The position numbers were made by a program, and so were the translations under genes. A stretch of 64,000 bases of DNA, from the NCBI GenBank assembly GCA_910586015.1, contig CAJUGJ010000010.1:27759-91758 (forward strand), in the 5' to 3' direction. The notes under the pieces were generated by a model. It did no database searches. It worked only from the letters and a program-made list of their open reading frames with translations, and was not told the DNA's origin. How positions within the stretch are numbered: position 1 is the first letter of the stretch; every line of letters begins with the position of its first letter. This DNA comes from an uncultured Lachnospiraceae bacterium. Lineage in GTDB: Bacteria; Bacillota; Clostridia; Lachnospirales; Lachnospiraceae. Positions 53,560 to 63,774 of the stretch are shown in pieces.

Positions 53560-53588
53560 TTTACATTTCTTCCATCTTGTGTTATAAT
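53560..53588 (+). promoter_or_regulatory. Promoter of the chemoreceptor gene
   Basis: TTTACA (53560-53565) and TATAAT (53583-53588), spacer 17 bases, 37 bases before the ATG. Confidence 0.75.
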
Positions 53589-53625
53589 ATATTTAGATTA
53601 AAATAGAAAAAGGAGATGGAGAGAT

Positions 53626-55353
53626 ATGAAAAACATGAGGGCTAAACTTTTTACTCCTCTGTTTATTCTTGTACTCGCAGGCGGTCTTACAGGTATTTTA
53701 TGTAGATATTCTCTAAACATGTTAAAATCTATCAGCAATGAGATTTCAGATAAACATCTGCCACTCATTATGACAGTTGACTATATCTCATCGACCGTTC
53801 AAGAGCTTCAACAGCTCTTACTTACACACTGTATTTCTGAAACAGAAGAGAATAAACAGAAAGAAGAATCTGAAATCAAACAGGCAAAAGCACAATTAAA
53901 AGCAGATATGGATAGTTATTATTCTATGCTCTCTTCTCAAAACAATTTAGAGCAGTCTAACTATACTACTCTAACGAAAATTTATGAACAATATCTAGAA
54001 AAATATGATCTGACACTCTCTTTAAGTTCCGCTGGACATGCTCAAGAAGCTGCTAGTAATGTCAACGGAGTATTAACAGATCTCTTTAAACAATTAGAAG
54101 AACATGTAAATTCTATTGTTAAAGATGCTCAATTAAGTGTTGCCTTTTCAAAAAAGCAACAAGAAAATACCTACGAAAATTCCAATATTATGGTATTAGC
54201 TATGACAATAATTATGGTTATTGTTGTTATTACTTCTGCTATTGTTTTATCTAAATCAATCGTTTCTCCAACTGTCCATGCAGAACGCAAACTTCTTCAA
54301 ATCATTCAACAAATTGAAAAACGTGAGGGTGATTTAACAGAACGAGTTCCAGTGGAATCTAAAGATGAATTTGGGCGCTTTGCCCAAGGAGTCAATTCTT
54401 TTATTCATTCCCTTCAAGATATTATGGGTAAAATTATTTCTGCCTCAAATCATCTGACAAACTCTTTTGATACAATAGCCTCTAATATTACCAAGGCAAC
54501 TACTACTTCTCATGATATTTCTAGTACAATGGAAGAACTTTCTACTACTATGGAAGAAGTTTCCGCTACGATTGAAATTGTCAATACTAATACTGCCGAA
54601 GTAGGAAGTGAGGTAAAAGATGTTGCCAACTCTACAAATAATATTTATAACTATACAAATGAAATGAGAGATCGTGCAGAACAGTTTGAAAAAAAAGCAA
54701 TTTCTAACAAAAAGGCTACAAATGAAATGATTTCTTCTATTATAGAAACTTTAAAACAGGCAATTGAAGACAGTCAAAGTGTTAATCGTATTAGTAAATT
54801 AACCAATGAAATTTTAAATATTGCAAGTCAAACTAATTTATTAGCTTTAAATGCCTCTATTGAAGCAGCAAGAGCTGGTGACGCTGGTCGAGGTTTTGCA
54901 GTAGTTGCAGATGAAATTCGTCAGCTTGCAGATAGTAGTAGAGAAACTGCTAACAATATACAAAATATTAATCAGATTGTTATAACTGCAGTGCAAAATT
55001 TAAGTGAACATGCCAATACAATGGTTGAATATATTGACTCTACTATTCTTCCAGATTATGATTCCTTTGTTGCCTCTGGAAGACAATATTTGGAAGATGC
55101 TAAATATGTCAATGGAACGATGAATGACTGTACGAATAAAACAGAACAGCTTCAAAGAATCATCAGCGAATTAGTAGAGTCTATGGATGGAATTGCTGCT
55201 TCTGTAGGTGAAAGTGCCAATGGAATCTCTAAATCTTCAGCAAATACCACAGAGATGGTTACTGAGATTATGAATATTAATAAAGAAGCAGGTTTTAATA
55301 TAGAAATTGTTGCACAATTAAAGGAGCGAGCAGATGCGTTCCAAAATGTTTAA
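53626..55353 (+). CDS. Methyl-accepting chemotaxis protein
   Basis: A 575-residue receptor with the standard layout. It has a membrane helix (about 8-26), an extracellular helical sensor (about 30-185), a second helix (about 188-208), HAMP (about 210-265) and a signalling coiled coil. The coil tip NEILNIASQTNLLALNASIE is followed by RAGDAGRGFAVVADEIRQLA. The sensor is of the four-helix-bundle type. It signals through CheW/CheA, whose genes are not in the window. It is followed 17 bases later by a duplicated surface protein. Confidence 0.93.
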   Translation: MKNMRAKLFTPLFILVLAGGLTGILCRYSLNMLKSISNEISDKHLPLIMTVDYISSTVQELQQLLLTHCISETEENKQKEESEIKQAKAQLKADMDSYYSMLSSQNNLEQSNYTTLTKIYEQYLEKYDLTLSLSSAGHAQEAASNVNGVLTDLFKQLEEHVNSIVKDAQLSVAFSKKQQENTYENSNIMVLAMTIIMVIVVITSAIVLSKSIVSPTVHAERKLLQIIQQIEKREGDLTERVPVESKDEFGRFAQGVNSFIHSLQDIMGKIISASNHLTNSFDTIASNITKATTTSHDISSTMEELSTTMEEVSATIEIVNTNTAEVGSEVKDVANSTNNIYNYTNEMRDRAEQFEKKAISNKKATNEMISSIIETLKQAIEDSQSVNRISKLTNEILNIASQTNLLALNASIEAARAGDAGRGFAVVADEIRQLADSSRETANNIQNINQIVITAVQNLSEHANTMVEYIDSTILPDYDSFVASGRQYLEDAKYVNGTMNDCTNKTEQLQRIISELVESMDGIAASVGESANGISKSSANTTEMVTEIMNINKEAGFNIEIVAQLKERADAFQNV

Positions 55354-55370
55354 GAAAGGAGATGTTGTAA

Positions 55371-56954
55371 GTGAAGAAAAAAATTATAGTATGTTTTCTA
55401 GTATTACTTTTCATATTTCAAAGTACTATAACTGTACAGGCAGCTGATCTTTCTGTTCATGAAGAAACTTCTGGTAATTTCATTCCTGTCTATAGCTATA
55501 AAAATCCATTCCAAAATAAAAATACCTCCTCTGGTGTTCGAATTCGTTTTCATGCAGTTCCTAATGGTGATGTTCATATTCTAGGAACTATCTTCTCTCT
55601 ACATGGAAAGGGCGACTACGATGGGAGAATTTTCTTTACACCTGGTTCTTATTTAGGAATGAATATTTCCTCTTTGGGTTTTTGGGACGCTAATTTATTA
55701 GATTATCTTCTTGTAGAAGATTTTATCGGTGAAGGTGCAGACATGGAACTTGTTTTTACTCCTGATGGTTTTACTGTAAGTGCCAATGGAACACTCTGTT
55801 TTGATCAGACAATTTTAGAAGATCTGGAACGTTCTAGTAATGTCACTCTCAAGGAATCCTTTTCTTGGTCTGCCCTACTTGAATGGTTTTCTCATGCAGA
55901 TACTTTATATTTTGGATATGGATCATTTTGGAATGGGGTAGGTTTTGATGAGTCGAATATCGAACTGACGGATACCTTCTTTGAATTAGCAGATGGAACT
56001 GTAGTTGGCTCTTACTTTACAGAAAATGAAGTTAATGAACCAATTGAGATTGTTACATCTGTTCAAACGATTGATACAGAAAACTCAAAATTAGTAACAG
56101 TAGAATCCTTAGATCTCTCCTATCATACAGAAGAATTTGGTAACTTTACTCCTATTTATACATATTCTAATCCATTCCTTAAAAAAGATACTTCACAAGG
56201 AATTATTATTGAATTTACCGCAGATTCTATAGGAGATATCCATCCTCTTGGAACCATTTTTTCTATCTGTGGAGCAGAAGACTATGGAGGAAGACTTTTC
56301 TTTACTCCTGCCTCTTATTTAGGTTTTAACAGCCCTTCATTTGGAGGATACTTTGATGCAAACTTAAAGGATTATCTTCTTGTAGAAGATTATATTGGAG
56401 AAAAGGCAGATATTCGTATTGAATTTAAACCAACTGGATTTCATGTTTATTCGAATGACGTTCTCTGTTATGATCAAAGTATTTTATCAGATGAAACAAG
56501 AGGTAGTCAAAATTATACTGGTTCTGATTTTTCTTTAATATTAGAATGGCTTTCTGGTGCAGAAACACTTTATTTTGGATATGGTTCTTGGTGGAATTCG
56601 GCTTCCTATGATGAAGCAAATATAATTCTTTCCAACATTTCTTTTCGTCTGGCTGATGGAACAGAGCTTGCTTCTACAAAAGATTTTAAAGTCTATCAAT
56701 CTGTATTAGATGCTATCGAAGACAAAAAACTATTTTTTGAGGAAAACTCTCAAACCTCTAATACAAATCAAACTACTACAGAATCAAATGAGGAAACAGT
56801 TCCTCCATCTTTAGATACGAATTGGGACAATGTTGAATATGAAGGGACTTCTATTGCTCCAATTGCTGGTACTATGGTACTGATTACAATTATAATTTGC
56901 ATCTTCATGATTATTTTATCTTGTAGAAAAAGATCATATCCTCCAGAAGGATAA
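55371..56954 (+). CDS. Surface protein with two tandem beta-rich domains and C-terminal membrane anchor
   Basis: A 527-residue protein starting at GTG (AGGAGAT upstream) with a signal peptide (KKKIIVCFLVLLFIFQSTIT, cut after VQA). Two homologous domains of about 180-200 residues follow (about 25-205 and 232-430). Shared motifs are FIPVYSYKNPF and FTPIYTYSNPF; LGTIFSLHGKGDY and LGTIFSICGAEDY; DYLLVEDFIGE and DYLLVEDYIGE; and TLYFGYGSFWN and TLYFGYGSWWN. A Ser/Thr/Asn linker leads to one membrane helix (about 495-516) and a short basic tail. The domains look like concanavalin/LamG-type beta-sandwiches, but I recognise no named family. Its place after the chemoreceptor suggests a ligand-binding partner (inference). 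Confidence 0.7.
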   Translation: MKKKIIVCFLVLLFIFQSTITVQAADLSVHEETSGNFIPVYSYKNPFQNKNTSSGVRIRFHAVPNGDVHILGTIFSLHGKGDYDGRIFFTPGSYLGMNISSLGFWDANLLDYLLVEDFIGEGADMELVFTPDGFTVSANGTLCFDQTILEDLERSSNVTLKESFSWSALLEWFSHADTLYFGYGSFWNGVGFDESNIELTDTFFELADGTVVGSYFTENEVNEPIEIVTSVQTIDTENSKLVTVESLDLSYHTEEFGNFTPIYTYSNPFLKKDTSQGIIIEFTADSIGDIHPLGTIFSICGAEDYGGRLFFTPASYLGFNSPSFGGYFDANLKDYLLVEDYIGEKADIRIEFKPTGFHVYSNDVLCYDQSILSDETRGSQNYTGSDFSLILEWLSGAETLYFGYGSWWNSASYDEANIILSNISFRLADGTELASTKDFKVYQSVLDAIEDKKLFFEENSQTSNTNQTTTESNEETVPPSLDTNWDNVEYEGTSIAPIAGTMVLITIIICIFMIILSCRKRSYPPEG

Positions 56955-56966
56955 AAATAAAATTGT

Positions 56967-57013
56967 AAAACAGCTCTAATCTTAAAGTATAGTGTTATGA
57001 TTAGAGCTGTTTT
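56967..57013. terminator. Bidirectional terminator
   Basis: AAAACAGCTCTAATC pairs with GATTAGAGCTGTTTT (56999-57013) between the convergent stops at 56954 and 57025. Confidence 0.9.
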
Positions 57014-57024
57014 ATAGTTCTATA

Positions 57025-58635
57025 TTATTTCGGAAATACTTGTGTTATTTTCGATGCCAGTTGAATTAATTCATAAAATTCCTCTTTATATGGATCAGAA
57101 ATTACTGCATCTAGTTTTTCTAACTGTTTTAGTATTCCTTCATAACTGGCTGTTCCTTTATAATTACTTTCCCGTAGTAACATTCCAAATTGTGCTACAC
57201 ATGCAGCAAATTGTAGATTTTCAGATGGAAATTCTCTATAATCTGCTTTCATAACTGGCTTAGAAATAAGAATGCTTTTTTCTCCATCTGGTTCTTTATA
57301 ACGAATATTTACTGTCATCCATTCATCAGAAGAGCCCTCTGATTTAGAGTTGCTTTGATATTTTAAATCGGTTTCCTTAATCTCCATTGGACTGTCAACT
57401 GGCACTATCTCATATAATACTGTCAATCGATGCCCTGCTCCAATTTCTCCAGCATCTTTAGTATCATCTTCAAAATCCTCTGTTTGAAGTAATCTATTCT
57501 CATAGCCAATAAGTCGGTATCCTTTTATATTCTGTGGATTAAACTCTACTTGAAACTTTACATCTTTTGCAACTGTAAATAGAGTTCCTCCCATTTCTTC
57601 TACTAAAACCTTTTTCGCTTCTAAAATACTGTCAATATAAGAATAATTCCCATTTCCTGAGTCTGCCAAAGTCTCCAATTTATTATCCTTTAGATTTCCC
57701 CCTCCAAAACCAAGAACAGATAAAAATACTCCTTTTTCTCTTTTTTGTTCAATCAATTTTTTTAATTCACTTTCACTGCTTAATCCTACATTGATATCTC
57801 CATCTGTTGCCAAAATAACACGGTTATTTCCCCCTGAAATAAAATATTTTTCTGCAATAGCATATGCCGTTTCAATTCCAGCCGATCCATTTGTTGAACC
57901 CTCAGCCATAAGTTCATCTAAAATAGTTGCAATTTCAAGTCGATTTGCTCCATCTGCTCCTTCTAACAAAATCTCATCTTTTCCCGCATAAGTTATAATA
58001 GAAATCCGATCCGCACTTGTTAAATTTTCTAGTAACATTTTAAAGGCACTTACCATTAATGGAAGTTTATCACTGCTATACATCGAACCAGAAACATCTA
58101 GTAAAAAGACTAGATTGGAGGCTGGAAGCCCTTCTTTTGAAAATTCTTTTGCTCGAATTCCTATTGATAATAACTTAGTGTCCAAATTCCAAGGGCAATC
58201 TGCTAATTCTGTAGAAATTGAAAATGGTTCATCTCCCTTTGGTGCATCATAATCATAATGAAAATAATTAATCATCTCTTCAATGCGAACTGCACCGGGA
58301 TCAATACTTCTTTGATCTTTTAATAATCTTCTGACATTTGCATAAGAAGCTGTATCTACATCAGCCGAAAAAGTGGAAAGTGGCTGATTTTTTACTGAAA
58401 GAAAACGGTTTTCATTAATGGAAGAATATTCTTCTGTATTAAATTCTTGTTCTTCTTGTATGGTAAGTCCTGCTTCTGGACTACTCATATCTGTCATTTC
58501 TATCTTCATATCTCCTATACTTTGTGTGGAATTTTGATTCATATAATTTCCATCCATACTTTTTAGCTGTTTTCCACATCCAGTAAAACTAATACCTATT
58601 ATAAAGCAGAGAAATAATACTATCTTTCGTTTCAT
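57025..58635 (-). CDS. VWA-domain lipoprotein (YfbK-like)
   Basis: A 536-residue lipoprotein: signal KRKIVLFLCFIIGIS with lipobox SFTGC (Cys about 20). An N-terminal segment typical of YfbK (TFSADVDTASYANVRRLLKD and RIEEMINYFHYDY) precedes the von Willebrand A domain (about 165-340) with the metal-site motif LLDVSGSMYSS and a later ATDGDINVG. A C-terminal DUF3520-like region follows. The family is surface-anchored and binds metal-dependent ligands; its role is unknown. It is monocistronic on the reverse strand. Confidence 0.85.
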   Translation of the reverse strand: MKRKIVLFLCFIIGISFTGCGKQLKSMDGNYMNQNSTQSIGDMKIEMTDMSSPEAGLTIQEEQEFNTEEYSSINENRFLSVKNQPLSTFSADVDTASYANVRRLLKDQRSIDPGAVRIEEMINYFHYDYDAPKGDEPFSISTELADCPWNLDTKLLSIGIRAKEFSKEGLPASNLVFLLDVSGSMYSSDKLPLMVSAFKMLLENLTSADRISIITYAGKDEILLEGADGANRLEIATILDELMAEGSTNGSAGIETAYAIAEKYFISGGNNRVILATDGDINVGLSSESELKKLIEQKREKGVFLSVLGFGGGNLKDNKLETLADSGNGNYSYIDSILEAKKVLVEEMGGTLFTVAKDVKFQVEFNPQNIKGYRLIGYENRLLQTEDFEDDTKDAGEIGAGHRLTVLYEIVPVDSPMEIKETDLKYQSNSKSEGSSDEWMTVNIRYKEPDGEKSILISKPVMKADYREFPSENLQFAACVAQFGMLLRESNYKGTASYEGILKQLEKLDAVISDPYKEEFYELIQLASKITQVFPK

Positions 58636-58783
58636 AATCTTCCTCCATTTCTTCCGTTTCTAACGGATTATTATTTATCCCTGCAAATTAGACGAAACAA
58701 AAGAAAAAAAGTTTCAGATATTATATTTTTTTAATCCTAAAAATATGATAAAATTAATTTCTATAAAGAAAGGAGGAGATAAA

Positions 58784-59740
58784 TTGGAACTAAAACAATT
58801 TCGGATTGGTTCTCTTACTCTTACTTCTAATGTTTTTATGGCACCGCTTGCTGGATATACGTGTTATCCATTTCGGATGTTATGTTATGAGTTAGGAGCA
58901 GGACTTTGTTTTACAGAAATGGTCAGTGCAAATGCGTTAAAATATAAGGATAAAGCAACACAAAAACTATTATTTTCTACCCCAAAGGAACCCATTCGTG
59001 CCGTTCAACTTTTAGGTGGAGATCCTAGAATTTTAGAACAAATGGCGTCTGATCCGATCTTAGAATCTTTTGATTTGATTGATATTAATATGGGTTGTCC
59101 CACTCCAAATATTTATAAAAGTGGTGAAGGAAGTGCTTTGCTAGAAGATCCCAAACGAGCGGCAGCGATCATTCGTGGAGTAAAAAGAAGTGGGAAACCA
59201 GTATCAGTAAAATTTCGAGTTGGTATTTGTGAATCCTCTTTAAACGCTGCAGAATTTGCCAAACTCTGTGAAGACTCAGGCGCAGATTTTATCACAATTC
59301 ATGGCAGAACTCGTTCTATGATGTATGATGGAACTCCTTATTATGAGCAAATTCAACAGGCAAAATCAACGGTGAAAATTCCAGTGATTGCAAACGGTGG
59401 GATTTTTTCTGCTAAGGACGCTGAACAGATCATGTTTCAAACGGATGCAGATGGTATTATGTTAGCAAGATATGGTCTTCAAAATCCATTTATTTTTAGT
59501 GAATTAACTAATACACCAATAACCAAGAGTTTATATCAACTTCTTTTAGAACAGCTCTCTTTAGTAACAACATATTACGATGAAACTTTTTCTCTCACTT
59601 ATATAAAAAAAATTGTTTCGTATAGTATGAAAAAACGAAAGGGTACAAAACAATATAAATCTGCATTATATCAATGTGGAAATCCAGAAGAACTAAAAGA
59701 ATTGCTTGGGCTTATATTTGATGAAAAAGGAGGAATCTGA
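58784..59740 (+). CDS. dus: tRNA-dihydrouridine synthase
   Basis: A flavoenzyme that reduces uridine in tRNA. The 318-residue protein shows MAPLAGYTCYPFRMLCYELG, then EMVSANAL, INMGCPTPNIYKSGEGSALL (the catalytic Cys is in GCP, about residue 105), SVKFRVGI, ITIHGRTRSMMYDGTP and VIANGGIFS. The start is a TTG at 58784 after AAAGGAGGAG; an upstream ATG at 58745 has no ribosome binding site. It resembles DusB. Its TGA overlaps the ATG of the LRR gene by one base. Confidence 0.9.
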   Translation: MELKQFRIGSLTLTSNVFMAPLAGYTCYPFRMLCYELGAGLCFTEMVSANALKYKDKATQKLLFSTPKEPIRAVQLLGGDPRILEQMASDPILESFDLIDINMGCPTPNIYKSGEGSALLEDPKRAAAIIRGVKRSGKPVSVKFRVGICESSLNAAEFAKLCEDSGADFITIHGRTRSMMYDGTPYYEQIQQAKSTVKIPVIANGGIFSAKDAEQIMFQTDADGIMLARYGLQNPFIFSELTNTPITKSLYQLLLEQLSLVTTYYDETFSLTYIKKIVSYSMKKRKGTKQYKSALYQCGNPEELKELLGLIFDEKGGI

Positions 59741-62700
59741 TGTTACAAATAGAACAGGGCAAATTGATTGCTTATAGTGGAAGAGATACGATACTTTCTA
59801 TACCAGAAGGTGTACACACAATTGGAAAAGGAGTATTAAAAGGTATGGCATCTCTGGAAGAAGTTCATCTACCAGATACTGTTTCTGTCATTGAGGCAGA
59901 TGCTTTTAAAGGATGTCGTAAATTACAGAAGATTAACTTTCCTTCTTCTTTAACTTCTATTGGAGCATTTGCTTTTCACCGATGTCATAGTCTGCGTGAA
60001 ATCTCACTACCTCCTAGTATTACTCATCTTCCTGACTGTGTATTTTTATATAATGATAGTCTTACAAAACTTTCTATTCCCGGAGTAAAAACACTAGGTA
60101 GACAAGTCTTTTTAAATAACGTAAACTTAACAGATCTTGTTATCTCTGCCGATCTTACAATTTCTCAGATCTGCGATGTTTTTACTGGATGTAGTAAAAT
60201 ACATCAAATTGAACTTTCTGACGGAAAAAGATTTGTGTTAGATCAACTTTTTGATGCCTTACTTCCAACCTCACCAGTTCCAGAAGTTATTCGTGCCATT
60301 GTTCGAGATATTTTCCGAATGATGGAATTTGAAAAAAGAACTTTAGTTCGGTTTTTAACCAATTTACGACAGGTAGAACTTCCAGAAGGAATCGAACAAC
60401 TTGGGACAGGTTGTTTTTTTGATAAAAGGGGAATCATTCGTGTAAAACTTCCCAAAAGTCTTAAAGTTATCGGTAGCAAAGCGTTTCGAAATTGTATTAG
60501 TTTAGAGAGAATTGAACTTCCTTCTTCTGACTTTATTATTCAGCCAGATGCTTTTAAAAACTGTACTACTTTAAAATATGTTTTATACAATGGGATAGAA
60601 TATGAATTTGTCGGAGTAAATAAAATCATTTCTCAATCTGATTCTATTCCTGATTTAATCCATACCATTCATACACAGATTCTTAGTAATTTTCTTTTTT
60701 GCGGGACTACTTTAATATCCTATCGTGGTTCAGAATCTAGGGTTACTGTACCAGATGGCATTACCCATATTGCTCCAAGAGCATTTGCTGGAAAGGAAGA
60801 AATTGATCGAATACTGCTTCCAGATTCCATAGAAGAAATCGGAGAAGAAGCTTTTTCTGACTGTTTACTTCTTCAGACCATTCTTCTTCCAAAATACTTA
60901 AAAGTTCTTGGAAGAGCAGCCTTTTTAAACTGTGTCAAATTAATTCGTGTTTGTCTTCCAGAAAAACTTCATAGTATTGCGCCCTCTGCCTTTAGTCGCT
61001 GTCGTTCTCTTACTGAAGTTACTTTTAGTTCACAGTTATCTGAAATTAGCGAAATGGCATTTTATGGGTGTCGCTCATTAAAGCAGTTTTCTATTCCAAA
61101 ACAATTAAAAAGATTAGGAAGTCTTGCCTTTTATCAATGTAGTTCTCTTGATCAAATAGAACTTCCTTCTTCTATTCAAAGTCTTGGAAATAATATTTTT
61201 ACTGCTTCAGGAGTTCGTAGTGCTATTATTTCTTGTGATCCTATCGAATATGGAAATAATATATTTTCTCAATGCCAACGGTTAAAACATCTTGTTTTTG
61301 AGGAGGGAATCCGTTTTATTGGGGATAAATTTGCATTTCAATGTACACATCTTTCTCATGTCGTATTTCCTAACTCACTATGTCAGATTGGAAAAAATGC
61401 TTTCGAAGGAAGTCCTTTTTTAGAAAAAGAATCAGTATCTGGACAAATTGGTTCTTTCCTTTTAGATGGTTCCTCTTTTTCAGGAAAAGTTTATCTTCCT
61501 GAAGGAATTACTTCTATTGCAGGAGGTGCTTTTTATGGAAATGATGCCATTACTCATGTTACTTTGCCAAACTCTTTAAAATCTATTGGCTCACGGGCAT
61601 TTTGTTCCTGTTCCTCTCTAAAATCTATTTATATTCCTGCAAATATTACTGAACTTACGGAAGGTATATTTGCTTATTGTAGCAATTTACAGTCAGTAGA
61701 AATATCTGGCTGTATTCGTTCGATTGGGGATCGTGCTTTTTATCAATGTAAACAATTTTCAGGACTGGATCAAAACTCTCAAAGTATTGCCAAAACAGCT
61801 TTGCATATTGGTGCAGAAGCCTTTTTTTCATGCCTGTCTATGTGTCATTTTGAAACGGATACAGAAGATATTGGTACAGATGCTATTCGAGAAACTGACC
61901 TTTGGAAAAACTTAAAACAAGCTTCTCCTTTTGTCATATTTTCTCATACCTTATTAGATGGTATGTCTGCCTTTGGAGATATTGAAATTCCAGAGGGAAT
62001 CCACACAATCGCTCCCTATGCCTTTGCAGGAAATACTAATATCACCTCTGTTGTATTTCCAACAAGTTTAAAACACATCAGAAAAAATGCTTTTTGTGGA
62101 TGTTCTTCTCTTATAAAGCTTTCTTTTCCATCCTCTTTTATTGAATTAGAGCCATATTGTTTTTCTAAATGTACTAAAATAATACAACTCTCTTGTCAGA
62201 CAAAACTTCTTTCCAAAGGAGCATTTTCTTTTTGTACAAATCTTAAAGATGTCCTTTTGCCATCCACAATTCAATTAGAAGCAGAAACATTCTTTGGTTG
62301 TACGTTTTTAAATCGATTAGAAATTCCTTTAGTTACAAAAATCGGGAAACAATGTTTCAGTGGATGTAATTCTCTTTCTGAGCTTTTTCTTACACATGTA
62401 AAATATATTGGAACAAAAGCCTTTGAACATTGTGATTGTCTTAAAACACTTTCTCTTTCTTCAGAGGTCATACTAAAAGATTATGCTTTTTTGGATTGTG
62501 GCAGACTTTCTACATTAATTCTTCCATTTATAACAGAAGCCGATTTTCGGATTTCCTATTCGGTATTTTCAGGTTGTACTTGGCTTCAAACTATTTTTAG
62601 TGGACAAAATAAATATCTATTTCATTCTTATCAAGATTTGTTTTATGATAAATTTCCTATATTCATTCGAGAAATTTTCATGAGTGCAATAAGTTGTTTT

Positions 62701-63750
62701 TTTATCAACGAAAACTTTTCTATTATTGCCTATCAAAACAATGGAACAATTTTGCGAATTCCAGAAGGAATACAAAAAATTGAGGGGAATGTTTTTCAGG
62801 ATGTTATGAATTTAGAGGAAGTTTCTTTTCCAGAAAGTTTAACTTATATTGGTCCACGGGCATTTACTGGTACAAAATGGCTTACTATACAACGTGAAAA
62901 AACCCCATTTGTAATTGTTCATAATATACTATTAGATGCTGCAAGTAGTCAGGGTGTAGTGAAAGTTCCTGATCATGTACATCTCATCTCTGGTTGGGCT
63001 TTTGCAAACTGTTTTGATCTTACAGAACTTATTTTATCTTCAAAAACTACTTGGATTGAGGAATTTGCCTTTCGAAACTGTATTAACTTACATCAAATTA
63101 CTGATCAAAGTACTTCACAGATCTATGAACTTCAAACAATTTATGATCAAAATAGAGAGCTTCCTCCTTGGATTTTGCGTATTTTTCATGACTGTTATAA
63201 CTGTTTTAAGATGGCTTCTAATGGATTGTTAGAAGAATGTACTGGAAATATCAGTAATATGGTGCTTCCAGAAGGAATTATCACATTAGGTAAAGGAGTA
63301 TTTGAAGATGGTAATCTTTTAACACGTATCCACCTTGCAAAAAGTACACAATTTATTGAAGAGCGAACATTTGCAGGATGTAAATGGCTCACCTTTGTTT
63401 CTGGAAGTTCTTCATTAAAACGAATTGGAAAGCAAGCATTTGCAGGATGTATCTGTTTAGAAGAAATTCAAGATTGTAAAGAATTAAAGGAACTTGGAAT
63501 AGGAGCATTTGAAAATTGTACTTCTTTAAAACGCTTTATCATTCCAGAAGGAATTTCCATTCTTCCCGATCGTATCTTTTATCGGTGTCATAACTTAGAA
63601 GAAGTTATTTTGCCTTCTACATTGGAAAAAATAGGTACAGAAGCTTTTGCCTTTTGTTATTCTTTAAAAACAATCCAGCTTCCAAAAGGTATTAAATTTA
63701 TAGGAGAACGGGCATTTGCATGGTGCGATTGTATTTTAAAAAGGGATTAA
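59740..63750 (+). CDS. Giant leucine-rich-repeat (BspA-type) protein, no signal peptide
   Basis: A 1336-residue protein made almost entirely of LRR_5 repeats of about 23 residues, such as SIGAFAFHRCHSLREISLP and EIGEEAFSDCLLLQTILLP. They are grouped into blocks separated by linker segments, for example LPTSPVPEVIRAIVRDIFRM and LPPWILRIFHDCYNCF. Such linkers recur about every 300-400 residues, which suggests block duplication. Unlike most BspA proteins it has no signal peptide, membrane helix or wall anchor, so it should be cytoplasmic. It is translationally coupled to dus (TGATG). Function unknown; a binding scaffold is plausible. Confidence 0.8.
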   Translation: MLQIEQGKLIAYSGRDTILSIPEGVHTIGKGVLKGMASLEEVHLPDTVSVIEADAFKGCRKLQKINFPSSLTSIGAFAFHRCHSLREISLPPSITHLPDCVFLYNDSLTKLSIPGVKTLGRQVFLNNVNLTDLVISADLTISQICDVFTGCSKIHQIELSDGKRFVLDQLFDALLPTSPVPEVIRAIVRDIFRMMEFEKRTLVRFLTNLRQVELPEGIEQLGTGCFFDKRGIIRVKLPKSLKVIGSKAFRNCISLERIELPSSDFIIQPDAFKNCTTLKYVLYNGIEYEFVGVNKIISQSDSIPDLIHTIHTQILSNFLFCGTTLISYRGSESRVTVPDGITHIAPRAFAGKEEIDRILLPDSIEEIGEEAFSDCLLLQTILLPKYLKVLGRAAFLNCVKLIRVCLPEKLHSIAPSAFSRCRSLTEVTFSSQLSEISEMAFYGCRSLKQFSIPKQLKRLGSLAFYQCSSLDQIELPSSIQSLGNNIFTASGVRSAIISCDPIEYGNNIFSQCQRLKHLVFEEGIRFIGDKFAFQCTHLSHVVFPNSLCQIGKNAFEGSPFLEKESVSGQIGSFLLDGSSFSGKVYLPEGITSIAGGAFYGNDAITHVTLPNSLKSIGSRAFCSCSSLKSIYIPANITELTEGIFAYCSNLQSVEISGCIRSIGDRAFYQCKQFSGLDQNSQSIAKTALHIGAEAFFSCLSMCHFETDTEDIGTDAIRETDLWKNLKQASPFVIFSHTLLDGMSAFGDIEIPEGIHTIAPYAFAGNTNITSVVFPTSLKHIRKNAFCGCSSLIKLSFPSSFIELEPYCFSKCTKIIQLSCQTKLLSKGAFSFCTNLKDVLLPSTIQLEAETFFGCTFLNRLEIPLVTKIGKQCFSGCNSLSELFLTHVKYIGTKAFEHCDCLKTLSLSSEVILKDYAFLDCGRLSTLILPFITEADFRISYSVFSGCTWLQTIFSGQNKYLFHSYQDLFYDKFPIFIREIFMSAISCFFINENFSIIAYQNNGTILRIPEGIQKIEGNVFQDVMNLEEVSFPESLTYIGPRAFTGTKWLTIQREKTPFVIVHNILLDAASSQGVVKVPDHVHLISGWAFANCFDLTELILSSKTTWIEEFAFRNCINLHQITDQSTSQIYELQTIYDQNRELPPWILRIFHDCYNCFKMASNGLLEECTGNISNMVLPEGIITLGKGVFEDGNLLTRIHLAKSTQFIEERTFAGCKWLTFVSGSSSLKRIGKQAFAGCICLEEIQDCKELKELGIGAFENCTSLKRFIIPEGISILPDRIFYRCHNLEEVILPSTLEKIGTEAFAFCYSLKTIQLPKGIKFIGERAFAWCDCILKRD

Positions 63751-63774
63751 TCACCAAAGAAATGGGGTTCATTT

